Below are positions 1 through 7,245 of a DNA stretch of 22,685 nt, in pieces. Each line of letters starts with the position of its first letter. Position 1 is the first letter of the stretch. The notes beneath the pieces are model-generated. The model saw nothing but the letters and a program-made list of their open reading frames with translations, did no database searches and was not told the origin of the DNA. A program made the position numbers and the translations under genes. Source of the DNA: Alphaproteobacteria bacterium (GTDB lineage Bacteria; Pseudomonadota; Alphaproteobacteria; Rhizobiales; Aestuariivirgaceae). The stretch is from NCBI GenBank assembly GCA_026400595.1, contig JAPLOT010000288.1, positions 1 through 22,685 on the forward strand, read 5' to 3'.

Positions 1-615
1 GAACTGTTCGAAGTCGATCGCCGCAAAGAAGTTCGGATGCACGCCGGGAATGTGATAGCCCTCGACGAAATTGTCGGTATAGATCTTCCAATTGGCATCG
101 AAGACGACCCGATCGCTCTTCACGGCGTGATAGGACTCGATAGGCTCATCGGCAAGTTCCGTCACGAGGTCTCCCAACTGGCTGACCAGGTCCTCCTGTG
201 GATCAACCGAAACGAAAAGCAGATCACGCCAGACATCCACCTGGATGGATTCGAGCGGCCATTGGGACGGATCGAAGTCCGGGTCATCGCCGAACCAGGG
301 CGCATTCACCAGATGGCCGTCATCGGCAAAGACCCACTGATGATATGGGCAACGGATCGTCGCGCAGCGCCCCTCGCCTTCGGGAAGGAGCTGGGCGCCG
401 CGGTGGCGGCAGACGTTCCTGAAGGCACGCAAGGCGCCGTCGCGTCCGCGGATCGCGAAGACCTTGATGCCGGCGATGTCGGCCGAGACATATTGCCCGC
501 GCTCTTTCACTTGGCTCGCCGGACCGAGCAGTTGCCATGTCCTCGAGAAGATCGTGTTCCGTTCGCGCGGCAGCACAGCGGGGTCGACATAGACTTGCGG
601 ATCTAGGTTGAGCAT
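1..615 (-). CDS. Rieske non-heme iron oxygenase, alpha subunit (N-terminal part, cut by window edge)
   Basis: Reading the minus strand from the ATG at 615-613 gives 205 uninterrupted codons to the window edge, so the C-terminal half is missing. A Shine-Dalgarno-like AAAGGAC lies about 8 nt upstream of the start. The Rieske [2Fe-2S] ligands are visible as C69-R-H71 and C89-P-Y-H92. The start of the catalytic domain shows the mononuclear iron motif D-N-F-V-E-G-Y-H-x4-H, with H188 and H193 as the likely His ligands. E185 sits where naphthalene dioxygenase-type enzymes have the bridging Asp. A Glu there is known from carnitine, choline and glycine-betaine type Rieske monooxygenases, so oxidation or demethylation of a quaternary amine is my inference, not proof. 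Such enzymes need a separate reductase, and none is visible here. The gene is divergent from the PepSY gene at 816. Confidence 0.88.
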   Translation of the reverse strand, partial: MLNLDPQVYVDPAVLPRERNTIFSRTWQLLGPASQVKERGQYVSADIAGIKVFAIRGRDGALRAFRNVCRHRGAQLLPEGEGRCATIRCPYHQWVFADDGHLVNAPWFGDDPDFDPSQWPLESIQVDVWRDLLFVSVDPQEDLVSQLGDLVTELADEPIESYHAVKSDRVVFDANWKIYTDNFVEGYHIPGVHPNFFAAIDFEQF

Positions 616-695
616 GGCCAGACGTCCTTTCCAGCAGAGACTGCCCAATCCCGCTGCCCTCTACAAGCCTCGCCCTTCAGGGGTGTGCCATGCAG

Positions 696-724
696 TTGCC
701 ATGAGCATTAGCGCCTGCTGATAC
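696..724 (+). promoter_or_regulatory. Candidate sigma-70 promoter for the PepSY-cytochrome b pair
   Basis: TTGCCA (696-701) and TGATAC (719-724) are separated by 17 nt, upstream of the coupled gene pair starting at 816. The match is moderate. The heptamer TGCCATG occurs twice here (686-692 and 697-703). The rest of the 200-base divergent spacer shows nothing else I can name. Confidence 0.35.
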
Positions 725-815
725 GATGCTGACAGAAGCCGTCAGCCTGCCATCACCCGAAGCGGCGCAGATTTCCCCCGCGCTGATCGATCAGCGCCAG
801 ACAATTGGAGATATC

Positions 816-1076
816 ATGCGCAAGTTCGCAATGCTTTCGACCCTCGCCGTTCTTTCCTGTGCCGGCGCCGCCCAGGCCAGCGAAATCTGCAAGGCTCACG
901 ATGCAGCCGAGTGGATGTCCAAGGACGCCATTACCGCCAAGGTAACGGCCTTGGGCTATGAGGTCCGCAAGGTTCAGGAAGAGGATGGTTGCTGGGAAGT
1001 GAAGGGCATGAAGGACGGCAAGCGTGTCGAGGCCTATTTCGATCCCGTGACAGCGGAACTCGTGCTGACCAAGTAA
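816..1076 (+). CDS. Small secreted PepSY-like domain protein
   Basis: This is an 86-residue protein. I start it at the ATG at 816 because it opens directly with a signal peptide (MRK, a hydrophobic stretch, then AQA-S) and has TTGGAG about 8 nt upstream. An upstream in-frame ATG at 726 would put 30 unrelated residues before the signal. The mature part, of about 65 residues, fits the PepSY-like family: an alpha-helical segment (SKDAITAKVTALGYEV) followed by beta-strand segments ending in AYFDPVTAELV. It has two Cys (in EICK and DGCW) that could form a periplasmic disulfide. Its stop overlaps the start of the cytochrome b gene (TAATG), so the two are probably translated together. In such pairs the PepSY protein is often assumed to be a periplasmic partner of the membrane cytochrome. 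Its biochemical role is unknown. Confidence 0.8.
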   Translation: MRKFAMLSTLAVLSCAGAAQASEICKAHDAAEWMSKDAITAKVTALGYEVRKVQEEDGCWEVKGMKDGKRVEAYFDPVTAELVLTK

Positions 1077-1633
1077 TGCCGTCCCGGGTCAGTATGATGG
1101 AGGCGGGCCGCGCGACGCGGCCCGCAACCATCCGGGTCTGGGATCCGCTGGTGCGCGTGTTCCACTGGTCGCTGGTTGGCGCCATGGCCTATGAGTTCCT
1201 CTTCGAGCCAGGCACCTTTGCCCACAACGCCGTCGGCTATGCAATCCTTGGGCTCATTGGGATAAGGGTTCTCTGGGGACTGGTTGGATCGCGCCACGCC
1301 CGCTTTCGCGACTTCGTGACCACCCCAGCTGGAACCCTCAACTATGTGATCGAGATCGTCAGGGGCCATCCCCGCCGCTACATCGGCCACAATCCGGCGG
1401 GCGCAGTGATGGTGCTTGGGCTGATGCTGGCCGTCACCGCGACCGCCGCAAGCGGCTGGGCCATGACAACCGATGCGCTGTGGGGAAGCGAGTGGATCGA
1501 GGAACTGCATGAGGCCCTCGCCTATGGCACCCTCGCGCTCATCGCCCTGCATGTGCTCGGCGTGATCGCCGCAAGCTGGCAGCATGGCGAGAATCTCGTC
1601 AAGGCCATGGTGACCGGGCGCAAGCGCGCCTGA
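1076..1633 (+). CDS. Cytochrome b561-type (Ni/Fe-hydrogenase cytochrome b family) membrane protein
   Basis: This protein has 185 residues from the ATG that overlaps the previous stop (TAATG at 1074-1078). A second ATG at 1094 is possible, while the longer reading from 989 lies inside the PepSY gene. Four hydrophobic helices are seen at roughly residues 30-44, 52-71, 107-130 and 147-167. Candidate heme-ligating histidines lie in or near them: H30 (VFHW), H50 (AHNAVGY), H145 (ELHEAL) and H159 (ALHVLG). The start of the first helix (RVWDPLVRVFHWSLV) is typical of the family. It probably carries electrons between the quinone pool and a periplasmic partner; the partner is not identifiable. No hydrogenase genes are nearby, so a hydrogenase role is unlikely. 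The gene ends tail-to-tail against prfB with no spacer (TGA then TCA at 1631-1636). Confidence 0.87.
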   Translation: MPSRVSMMEAGRATRPATIRVWDPLVRVFHWSLVGAMAYEFLFEPGTFAHNAVGYAILGLIGIRVLWGLVGSRHARFRDFVTTPAGTLNYVIEIVRGHPRRYIGHNPAGAVMVLGLMLAVTATAASGWAMTTDALWGSEWIEELHEALAYGTLALIALHVLGVIAASWQHGENLVKAMVTGRKRA

Positions 1634-2765
1634 TCAGTCGATGTCCTCGATCGGCTGGTCGCCGCCGCCCTTGACCTTGTGCGCCAGCGAAGCCTGGATG
1701 AAGTCCTCGACTTCGCCATCGAGCACGTCGCCCGGGCTGGTGCTGGTGTGCCCGGTGCGGAGGTCCTTCACCAGCTGATATGGCTGCAGCACATAGGACC
1801 GGATCTGGTGCCCCCAGCCGATCTCGGTCTTCTTGGCGTTGGCCGCGTCGATCTTTTCCTGCTGCTTCTGCAGCTCCATCTCGTAGAGCCGCGCCTTCAG
1901 CATGTTCATGGCGGTGGCGCGGTTCTTGTGCTGCGAGCGCTCGGCCTGGCAGGCCACGATGATGCCCGTCGGCACGTGAGTGATGCGCACGGCCGAATCG
2001 GTTGTATTGACGTGCTGGCCGCCGGCGCCGCTGGCCCGGTAAGTATCGATCTTGAGGTCGCTTTCCACCACTTCAACGGTGATGCTGTCGTCGATCACCG
2101 GATAGACCCAAACGGACGCGAAGGAGGTATGCCGCCTCGCATTCGAGTCATAGGGCGAGATGCGCACCAGGCGGTGCACGCCCGATTCGGTCTTGAGCTT
2201 GCCATAGGCATTGTGGCCCTTGATCTGCAGGGTGCAGGACTTGATGCCCGCCTCTTCGCCCGCATGCTCGTCCAGCACCTCCGACTTCCATCCGGCCTTG
2301 TTGGCATAGCGCATGTACATGCGCATCAGCATGGAGGCCCAGTCCTGGCTCTCGGTCCCGCCTGCGCCGGCATTGATCTGAACATAACAGTCATTGCCAT
2401 CGGCCTCGCCGGACAACAGCGTCTCGATCTCGTGCTCCGCCACCTGCGGCTTCAGAGCCAGCAGCGCCTTCTCCGCCTCGCTGACAATGCCCGGATCGCC
2501 CTCCAACTCGCCAAGCTCGATGAGTTCGCTGTTGTCGGCGATCGCCTGCTCCAGCGACAGCACGGTGCGGATGCGATTGTCCAGGTCCTGACGCTTGCGC
2601 ATCACGTCCTGCGCCTTCTGGGGATCGTTCCAGATCGACGGGTCTTCGGCCTTCGCGTTCAGTTCCGCGAGGCGCTTCTGGGCTGAATCCCAGTCAAAGA
2701 TGCCTCCTCAGCAGTCCGATGGACTGCTTCATTTCGTCGACCAGGGTCGCTATCTCGGCGCGCAT
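1634..2765 (-). CDS. prfB: Peptide chain release factor 2 (programmed +1 frameshift)
   Basis: Release factor 2 recognises UAA and UGA and triggers hydrolysis of peptidyl-tRNA. Translation begins at ATG 2765-2763, runs 23 codons to CTT (2699-2697), meets an in-frame TGA (2696-2694) and must slip +1 to continue with GAC at 2695. Joining 2765..2697 and 2695..1634 gives 376 residues, a normal RF2 length. After the shift the sequence is family-typical: LDWDSAQKRL, then the codon-recognition loop with SPY in RISPYDSNARRHTSF (SPF in E. coli; SPY is, from memory, common in alphaproteobacteria), then the catalytic GGQ in GAGGQHVNTTDSAVRITH. The C-terminal WGHQIRSYVLQPYQLVKD is also standard. It lies 30 nt downstream of mrcA and is probably cotranscribed with it. 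RF2 level is expected to be self-limited through the frameshift. Confidence 0.97.
2693..2708 (-). promoter_or_regulatory. prfB programmed +1 ribosomal frameshift site
   Basis: The minus-strand sequence is AGGAGGCATCTTTGAC. It holds an internal Shine-Dalgarno (AGGAGG, 2708-2703), three bases, the slippery CTT, the TGA stop and a following C. The layout and spacing are the same as the E. coli prfB site (AGG GGG TAT CTT TGA C). RF2 shortage slows termination at UGA C and favours slippage, which gives autoregulation. Confidence 0.95.
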
Positions 2766-2795
2766 GGAATCCGTCTCTTCAGGCGTTGATGGCGC

Positions 2796-5309
2796 TCAAT
2801 AGAGGCCGCCGCCCTGCTGCGTCAACCCGCCACCCCCGCCATCCTGCGGAACCTGCTGCGTCGGCACGCCGCCCTGCTGCGGCACCAGTACCACGCCGTC
2901 CTCCGGCGCACGCGCCTGGGCGACGGTGCCCTCGCCGATGATCTTGGTGGCATCCGGCGGCTCGTCGCCGGGTTTGAAGGCTTCGAGGATCACGCCTTCC
3001 TTTCCGAAGATGGCGCGCCGGCCTGACTTGGCGTCGATGGGAATGAGTTCGATGGCGCGCGGCACGCGGAAAGGCGTGGCGGCCTTATCGCGAAGCGCAA
3101 GCTGCATGAAGTCGGCAACGATGGGCGCTGCCAGCTCACCGCCGGTACGGCCCCTGCCCATGGGCTTCGGGTTGTCGTAGCCGACATAGACGCCCACCAC
3201 CAGATCCGGCGTGAAGCCGATGAACTAGGCGTCCTTCTCTTCATTCGATGTGCCGGTCTTGCCGGCCACCGGCTTTCCCACCACCTGCACGCGCTTTCCG
3301 GTTCCGCGGGCGACGACACCTTCCATCATCGACGTGACCTGATAGGCCGTGTAGGGGCTCATCACCTGCTCGCGGATGTCGAGGAGCTCGGGTTCGGGCA
3401 GATCGGGCCGATAGGCCTCCGCGGTGCAGGCCGTGCAATCGCGGGCGTCGTGGCGGAAAATCGTGCGGCCATAGCGGTCCTGCACGCGATCGATCAGGGT
3501 CGGCTCGATCTTCTTGCCGCCATTGTCCATCATCGCATAGGCGGTGACCATCTTGAGCAGCGTGGTTTCCCCGGCCCCCAGGGCCATGGCCAGTTGCATG
3601 GGCAGCTTGTCGTAGATGCCGAGGCGCTGGGCAAGGTCGGCGACCTTCACCATGCCGAGTTCGTCGGCCAGGCGCACCGTCATCACGTTGCGCGACTGCT
3701 CGATGCCGCGGCGCAGGGTCGACGGACCGAAGAACTTGTTCTGGTAATTCTTGGGCTTCCAGACCTCGCCGTTCGGCATGTTGAACTCGATCGGTGCGTC
3801 CATGACCACCGAGGCCGGGCTGTAGCCATTGTCCAGCGCTGCGGCATAGACGATGGGCTTGAAGGACGAACCGGGCTGGCGCAAGGCCTGGACCGCGCGG
3901 TTGAACTGGCTCCGGCCATAGGAGAAGCCGCCCACCAGCGACAGCACGCGGCCGGTGTGTGGATCCATCGCGACCAGTGCGCCCTCCACGTCAGGCATCT
4001 GCACGAGATGATACTTGCCGTTTTCCTTCGACGGAGCGGCATAGATCACGTCACCGACAGCGAGCACGTCGGCCGGTGTCTTGATTTCGGGACCGCGCTT
4101 CGAACCATCCTCATAGGCGCGCGCCCATGCGAGGAACTCGAGCGGAATGATGGCTGTCTCGCGCTCTTCGACCTGGCTGCCATCGGGTTTCAGCTTCGGC
4201 TGCAATCCTATGCGGGCCTCGGTTTCGGTGACTTCGAGAACCACCGCAATGCGCCAGGGCGCCACATCGGCGGGCACCTTGCGGGACTTCAGCAGCGGAC
4301 CCCAGTCACCGGCAAGCTCCACCTTTGCGATCGGGCCGCGGTAGCCGCGCTTTCGGTCGAACTCGATGAGACCACGGGCGAGCGCCTGCCTGGCGTAGAT
4401 CTGCAGCTTGGGATCAAGCGTCGTGCGGACCGAAAGCCCGCCCTTGTCCAGCTTGTCCTTGCCATACATCTCGATCAGTTCGCGGCGAACCTCCTCGGCG
4501 AAGGACTCGGCGGCGAAGAGCTGTGCGCCAAAGGGCCGCGGCGTCACCTCCAGGGGCTTCGCCTGCGCGGTCTTCATTTCCTCTTCGGTGATGTAGCCAT
4601 TTTCGAACATCTGGGTCAGCACCCAGTTGCGGCGTTCGATGGCGCGTTCGCGCTGGCGGAAAGGATGATAGTTGTTGGGGCCCTTCGGCAATGCGGCCAG
4701 ATAGGCGATCTCTTCGAGGCTGAGCTGGTCCAGCGACTTACCGAAGTAGTTCAGCGAGGCGGCCGCCACACCGTAGGAGTTGAGGCCCAGGAAAATCTCG
4801 TTGAGATAGAGTTCGAGGATCTGGTCCTTGCTGAAGGCCTGCTCGATGCGCTGCACCAGCAGCGCCTCGCGCAGCTTGCGCTGCAAGGACCGCTCGTTGG
4901 TGAGAAGGAAGTTTTTCGCCACCTGCTGGGTGATGGTGGAGGCACCGACGATCTGGCCGCGGCCGGAAGTCTTCACCTGCACATAACGCACCGCCGCCGA
5001 TGCGATGCCCATCCAGTCGAGGCCGCCGTGGGTGAAGAAGGTCTTGTCTTCCGCCGAGATGAAGGCATTGATCAGCTGGCGCGGCATCTGGTTGGCGGGC
5101 ACGAAGAGCCGGCGCTCTTCGGCATATTCGGCCAGCAGCGAGCCGTCCGCTGCGTGGATGCGGGTCATCACCGGAGGCTCGTACTGAGCAAGCTGCTTGT
5201 AGTCGGGAAGATCCTTCGAAACGTCCCAGATCACATAGGCAAGTCCCGCCGCAGCCCCGAGAAAGAGCATGAAGCCGACCGTGAACAACCAACCGAGAAA
5301 CCGCAACAT
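2796..5309 (-). pseudogene. mrcA: Penicillin-binding protein 1A interrupted by one in-frame amber codon
   Basis: A class A PBP polymerises lipid II glycan strands and crosslinks the peptides. The start is ATG 5309-5307, which opens directly with a membrane anchor (residues 3-28) and has AGGAG about 13 nt upstream. The GT51 domain is intact: E87 in SAEDKTFFTHGG, GASTITQQVAKN, and LELYLNEIFLGLNSYG. The transpeptidase has S481-S-F-K484, S539-R-N541 and K684-T-G-T. Codon 695 is TAG (3227-3225), directly after EEKDA. Reading through it, 142 family-typical residues follow (FIGFTPDLVVGVYVGYDNP), ending in a Gln/Gly/Pro-rich tail, for 837 codons of normal length. Most relatives have Trp here (DAWF), so one TGG-to-TAG change explains it. 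The 694-residue product would lack the last strands of the transpeptidase fold. Sequencing error, a recent mutation or suppression are all possible. It lies between amiC and prfB, all on one strand. Confidence 0.9.
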
Positions 5310-5414
5310 GTGGCGGGATTCGCTCCTGAAAAATCGTTGGCCGGGGCATAGCACATCCCCTTGCTGGCCGAAGTCAAATTCGCTAGTGGCCGATTGTGGC
5401 CAAGGCGGGGCAGA

Positions 5415-6713
5415 TCAGTCGGCGCGGACGGCCACTTCCGTCTGGAAGTAGCGGTCGACAGCGGTTGCCATGGCTGCCGCCACCCGCTCCTGCCACTCGG
5501 ACGAGACGAGCTGCAGTTCGTCATGGGTGCTGGACAGATATCCCAGTTCGATGAGAACGGACGGCACGTCGGGCGCCTTCAGGACGACGAAGCCGGCCGA
5601 CCGCAGCGGCTTCCCGGTGAATTGTGTCGCCGTCTTCATTTCCGCCACGGCCTTGCGGGCGAACAGCAGGGAGTGGCTCTTGGATTCGCGCTGTACCAGG
5701 TCGATCAGGATGTCGGTGACTTCCTCGCTTTCGGTGCCAAGGTCGATGCCGGCAATGATGTCGGCCCGGTTTTCCTTGTGGGCCAGCGCCTCGGCTTCCG
5801 AATCGGATGCTTTTTCGGACAGCGTGTAGATGGTCGCACCTCGCGCCTCGGGCCCACGCACCGTGTCGGCATGCAGCGCAATGAACAGATCGGCCTGATG
5901 CTCGCGCGCGATGCGCACGCGGTCCTTCAAGCTTACGAAATCATCGCCGCTCCGTGTCATCACCACCTGGTAGCGGTTCTCCTTCACCAGCTGCTCGCGC
6001 AGCTTGAGGCCAAAGGCGAGGACAACATCCTTCTCCTTCGTCTTCTTACGGCCAATGGCGCCTGGATCGATGCCGCCATGGCCGGGATCGATGACGATCA
6101 ACTTGCGCTGGCGTTTCGGCTGCTCCGCAACCTTCGGCCCGTCCTGCGGCGCCGCAACGCTGCCCGGCTTGGGACGGGGCAAGGCGACCGCCTTGTCCGG
6201 CGTCTCTTCTGCAGTGTTCGCTGCGGCAATGGCGTCTTCGGTGATTCCTTCGTCCTGCGCCAGCGTGGCCTGGAAGGCCTCAGGCGTGGATCGCACGAGA
6301 TCGACCACCATCCGCGCCGGTTGTCCGGCCTGGGCTTCCGCGATGAAGGACTTTTCGATCAGCACCGGACCCTGCGTGTCCAACACCAGACGGGACTTGC
6401 CCGCCTCGACATCGCCGTACCGGAACGCGGTCACCAGTCCGCGCGTCTGCCGGCCTGCGCCGTCGGGCAGGTCGAAACGGATCTGGGGCATGTCGATGAT
6501 GACACGATAAGGATCCGGAAGGACGTAAACGGTGTAGCCCACGGGCAAGGTGAGGTCCGCGACGAAGCGCGTGCGGGTTTCGTCGCCGGCGACGCGGGTG
6601 CCGGTCAATATGCTGTCTCCCGCCATGACGGGAGCCGCGCACAGGACAGTCAGGAGCAGCGCCAGGATTTGCGCCACCCTGCCCCATGCCATCGAACCCC
6701 AGGTCAGCTCCAT
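5415..6713 (-). CDS. amiC: N-acetylmuramoyl-L-alanine amidase with AMIN domain
   Basis: This zinc amidase cleaves the bond between N-acetylmuramic acid and the stem peptide in periplasmic peptidoglycan, mainly during daughter-cell separation. It has 432 residues from ATG 6713; a second ATG at 6692 (MAWGRVAQ) would place the signal peptide closer to the start and is a real alternative. A signal sequence is followed by an AMIN-type septal targeting domain (about residues 35-140), a low-complexity Pro/Ala/Lys linker (about 145-203) and an Amidase_3 domain (about 204-425). Likely zinc ligands are H212 (DPGHGG), E227 (KEKDVVLAF) and H281 (ALHAD); E389 (LIELGYLS) is the catalytic Glu. A 105-base gap separates it from mrcA. 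Conserved alphaproteobacterial gene order places these wall genes beside rne. Confidence 0.95.
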   Translation of the reverse strand: MELTWGSMAWGRVAQILALLLTVLCAAPVMAGDSILTGTRVAGDETRTRFVADLTLPVGYTVYVLPDPYRVIIDMPQIRFDLPDGAGRQTRGLVTAFRYGDVEAGKSRLVLDTQGPVLIEKSFIAEAQAGQPARMVVDLVRSTPEAFQATLAQDEGITEDAIAAANTAEETPDKAVALPRPKPGSVAAPQDGPKVAEQPKRQRKLIVIDPGHGGIDPGAIGRKKTKEKDVVLAFGLKLREQLVKENRYQVVMTRSGDDFVSLKDRVRIAREHQADLFIALHADTVRGPEARGATIYTLSEKASDSEAEALAHKENRADIIAGIDLGTESEEVTDILIDLVQRESKSHSLLFARKAVAEMKTATQFTGKPLRSAGFVVLKAPDVPSVLIELGYLSSTHDELQLVSSEWQERVAAAMATAVDRYFQTEVAVRAD

Positions 6714-6799
6714 ACCCTTCCACTGCTCGAGATCTTCGGCGGGCAGCCTAGGGGCGCGTGGTTAATCAATAGTTTCCGGGACTTCCGATAGGTGCCCGC

Positions 6800-6812
6800 G
6801 CAAGCCGCTTGC
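6800..6812. repeat. Short palindrome overlapping the candidate rne -35
   Basis: GCAAG-CCG-CTTGC is a perfect inverted repeat with 5-bp arms. It overlaps the start of the candidate -35 (6809-6814), as an operator might. Chance occurrence is possible. Confidence 0.35.
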
Positions 6813-6836
6813 AAATGCCCGGCCTGCCACCTAAAA
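6809..6836 (+). promoter_or_regulatory. Candidate rne promoter
   Basis: TTGCAA (6809-6814) and CTAAAA (6831-6836) are separated by 16 nt. Compared with the alphaproteobacterial housekeeping pattern TTGAC-N16/17-CTATAT the match is moderate. If used, transcription would begin near 6843 and give a leader of about 400 nt, similar in scale to the long autoregulatory rne leader of E. coli. Confidence 0.35.
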
Positions 6837-6902
6837 GACCAGCCGTCACCCGACCGTCATCCCCGCGAATCTGCGGAAGTGCGATGACCGGGCGTCAGTT
6901 TT

Positions 6903-7118
6903 CGCTTCGACCAGGGTCCGGATACCTCGCGTATCCCTGTCTTGAAGCGGTGCGGCTGGATACTCCAGGAGGAGTCCGCCGCCAAGCGGTTGGCCGGGGG
7001 CCCACCGTGTGCGTCTTGAACCGTCCCGGAGTACCGGGACCAAGGATAATCTCGGGCATGACCCAGACGAAGATGAGAGCGCCCCTTAGCAACCGGAAAG
7101 ACCCGGATGCAGGGTTGC
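6903..7118 (+). ncRNA. Series of stem-loops in the rne 5' leader
   Basis: Read as RNA, the plus strand can form several separate hairpins. The first spans 6903-6949: CGCTTC pairs with GAAGCG outside, CAGG with CCTG, and GGATAC with GTATCC inside. The second is ACTCC-AGGA-GGAGT (6962-6975). The third is GCCAA-GCGG-TTGGC (6981-6994). The fourth is GTCCCGG-AGTA-CCGGGAC (7023-7040), the most stable small one. The fifth pairs GCAACC (7089-7094) with GGTTGC (7113-7118). No poly-U tract follows, so they are not intrinsic terminators. In E. coli, RNase E binds hairpins in its own leader and shortens the mRNA life; a similar role here is inference. I do not recognise a named RNA family. Confidence 0.5.
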
Positions 7119-7245
7119 CGCCGTCTGCATACGTCGCGTGCATCATGCCCCTCTCGCGCAGCCCTGACAGCAGGCTCTCCCGGACCCTATCCGGAGTGGA
7201 GAACCGGTTTGCCATGCGACCACGGTGCGCCAAGGAAAGAACACC

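Larger units (their letters stand above)
6714..7245. other. Divergent spacer between amiC and rne, including a long rne leader
   Basis: These 532 bases carry no convincing gene: the open frames here lack family-like sequence and a ribosome binding site. On the plus strand there is a candidate promoter near 6809-6836, then at least five inverted repeats between 6903 and 7118, then the rne ribosome binding site (AAGGAAAG, 7232-7239). No clear promoter for amiC could be named on the minus strand. Confidence 0.6.

Noticed and set aside
3225..3227. UAG reassigned as a sense codon in this organism
   Set aside because: rne, aat and the DUF2155 gene all use TAG as their natural stop, so general recoding does not fit.
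3450..5351. Long open frame on the plus strand opposite mrcA (633 codons)
   Set aside because: It is the antisense of a clear PBP1A gene in a GC-rich genome; its product shows no family pattern and has no ribosome binding site.
5361..6791. Long plus-strand frame opposite amiC
   Set aside because: It is antisense to a complete amidase with catalytic motifs; low-information composition and no start signals.
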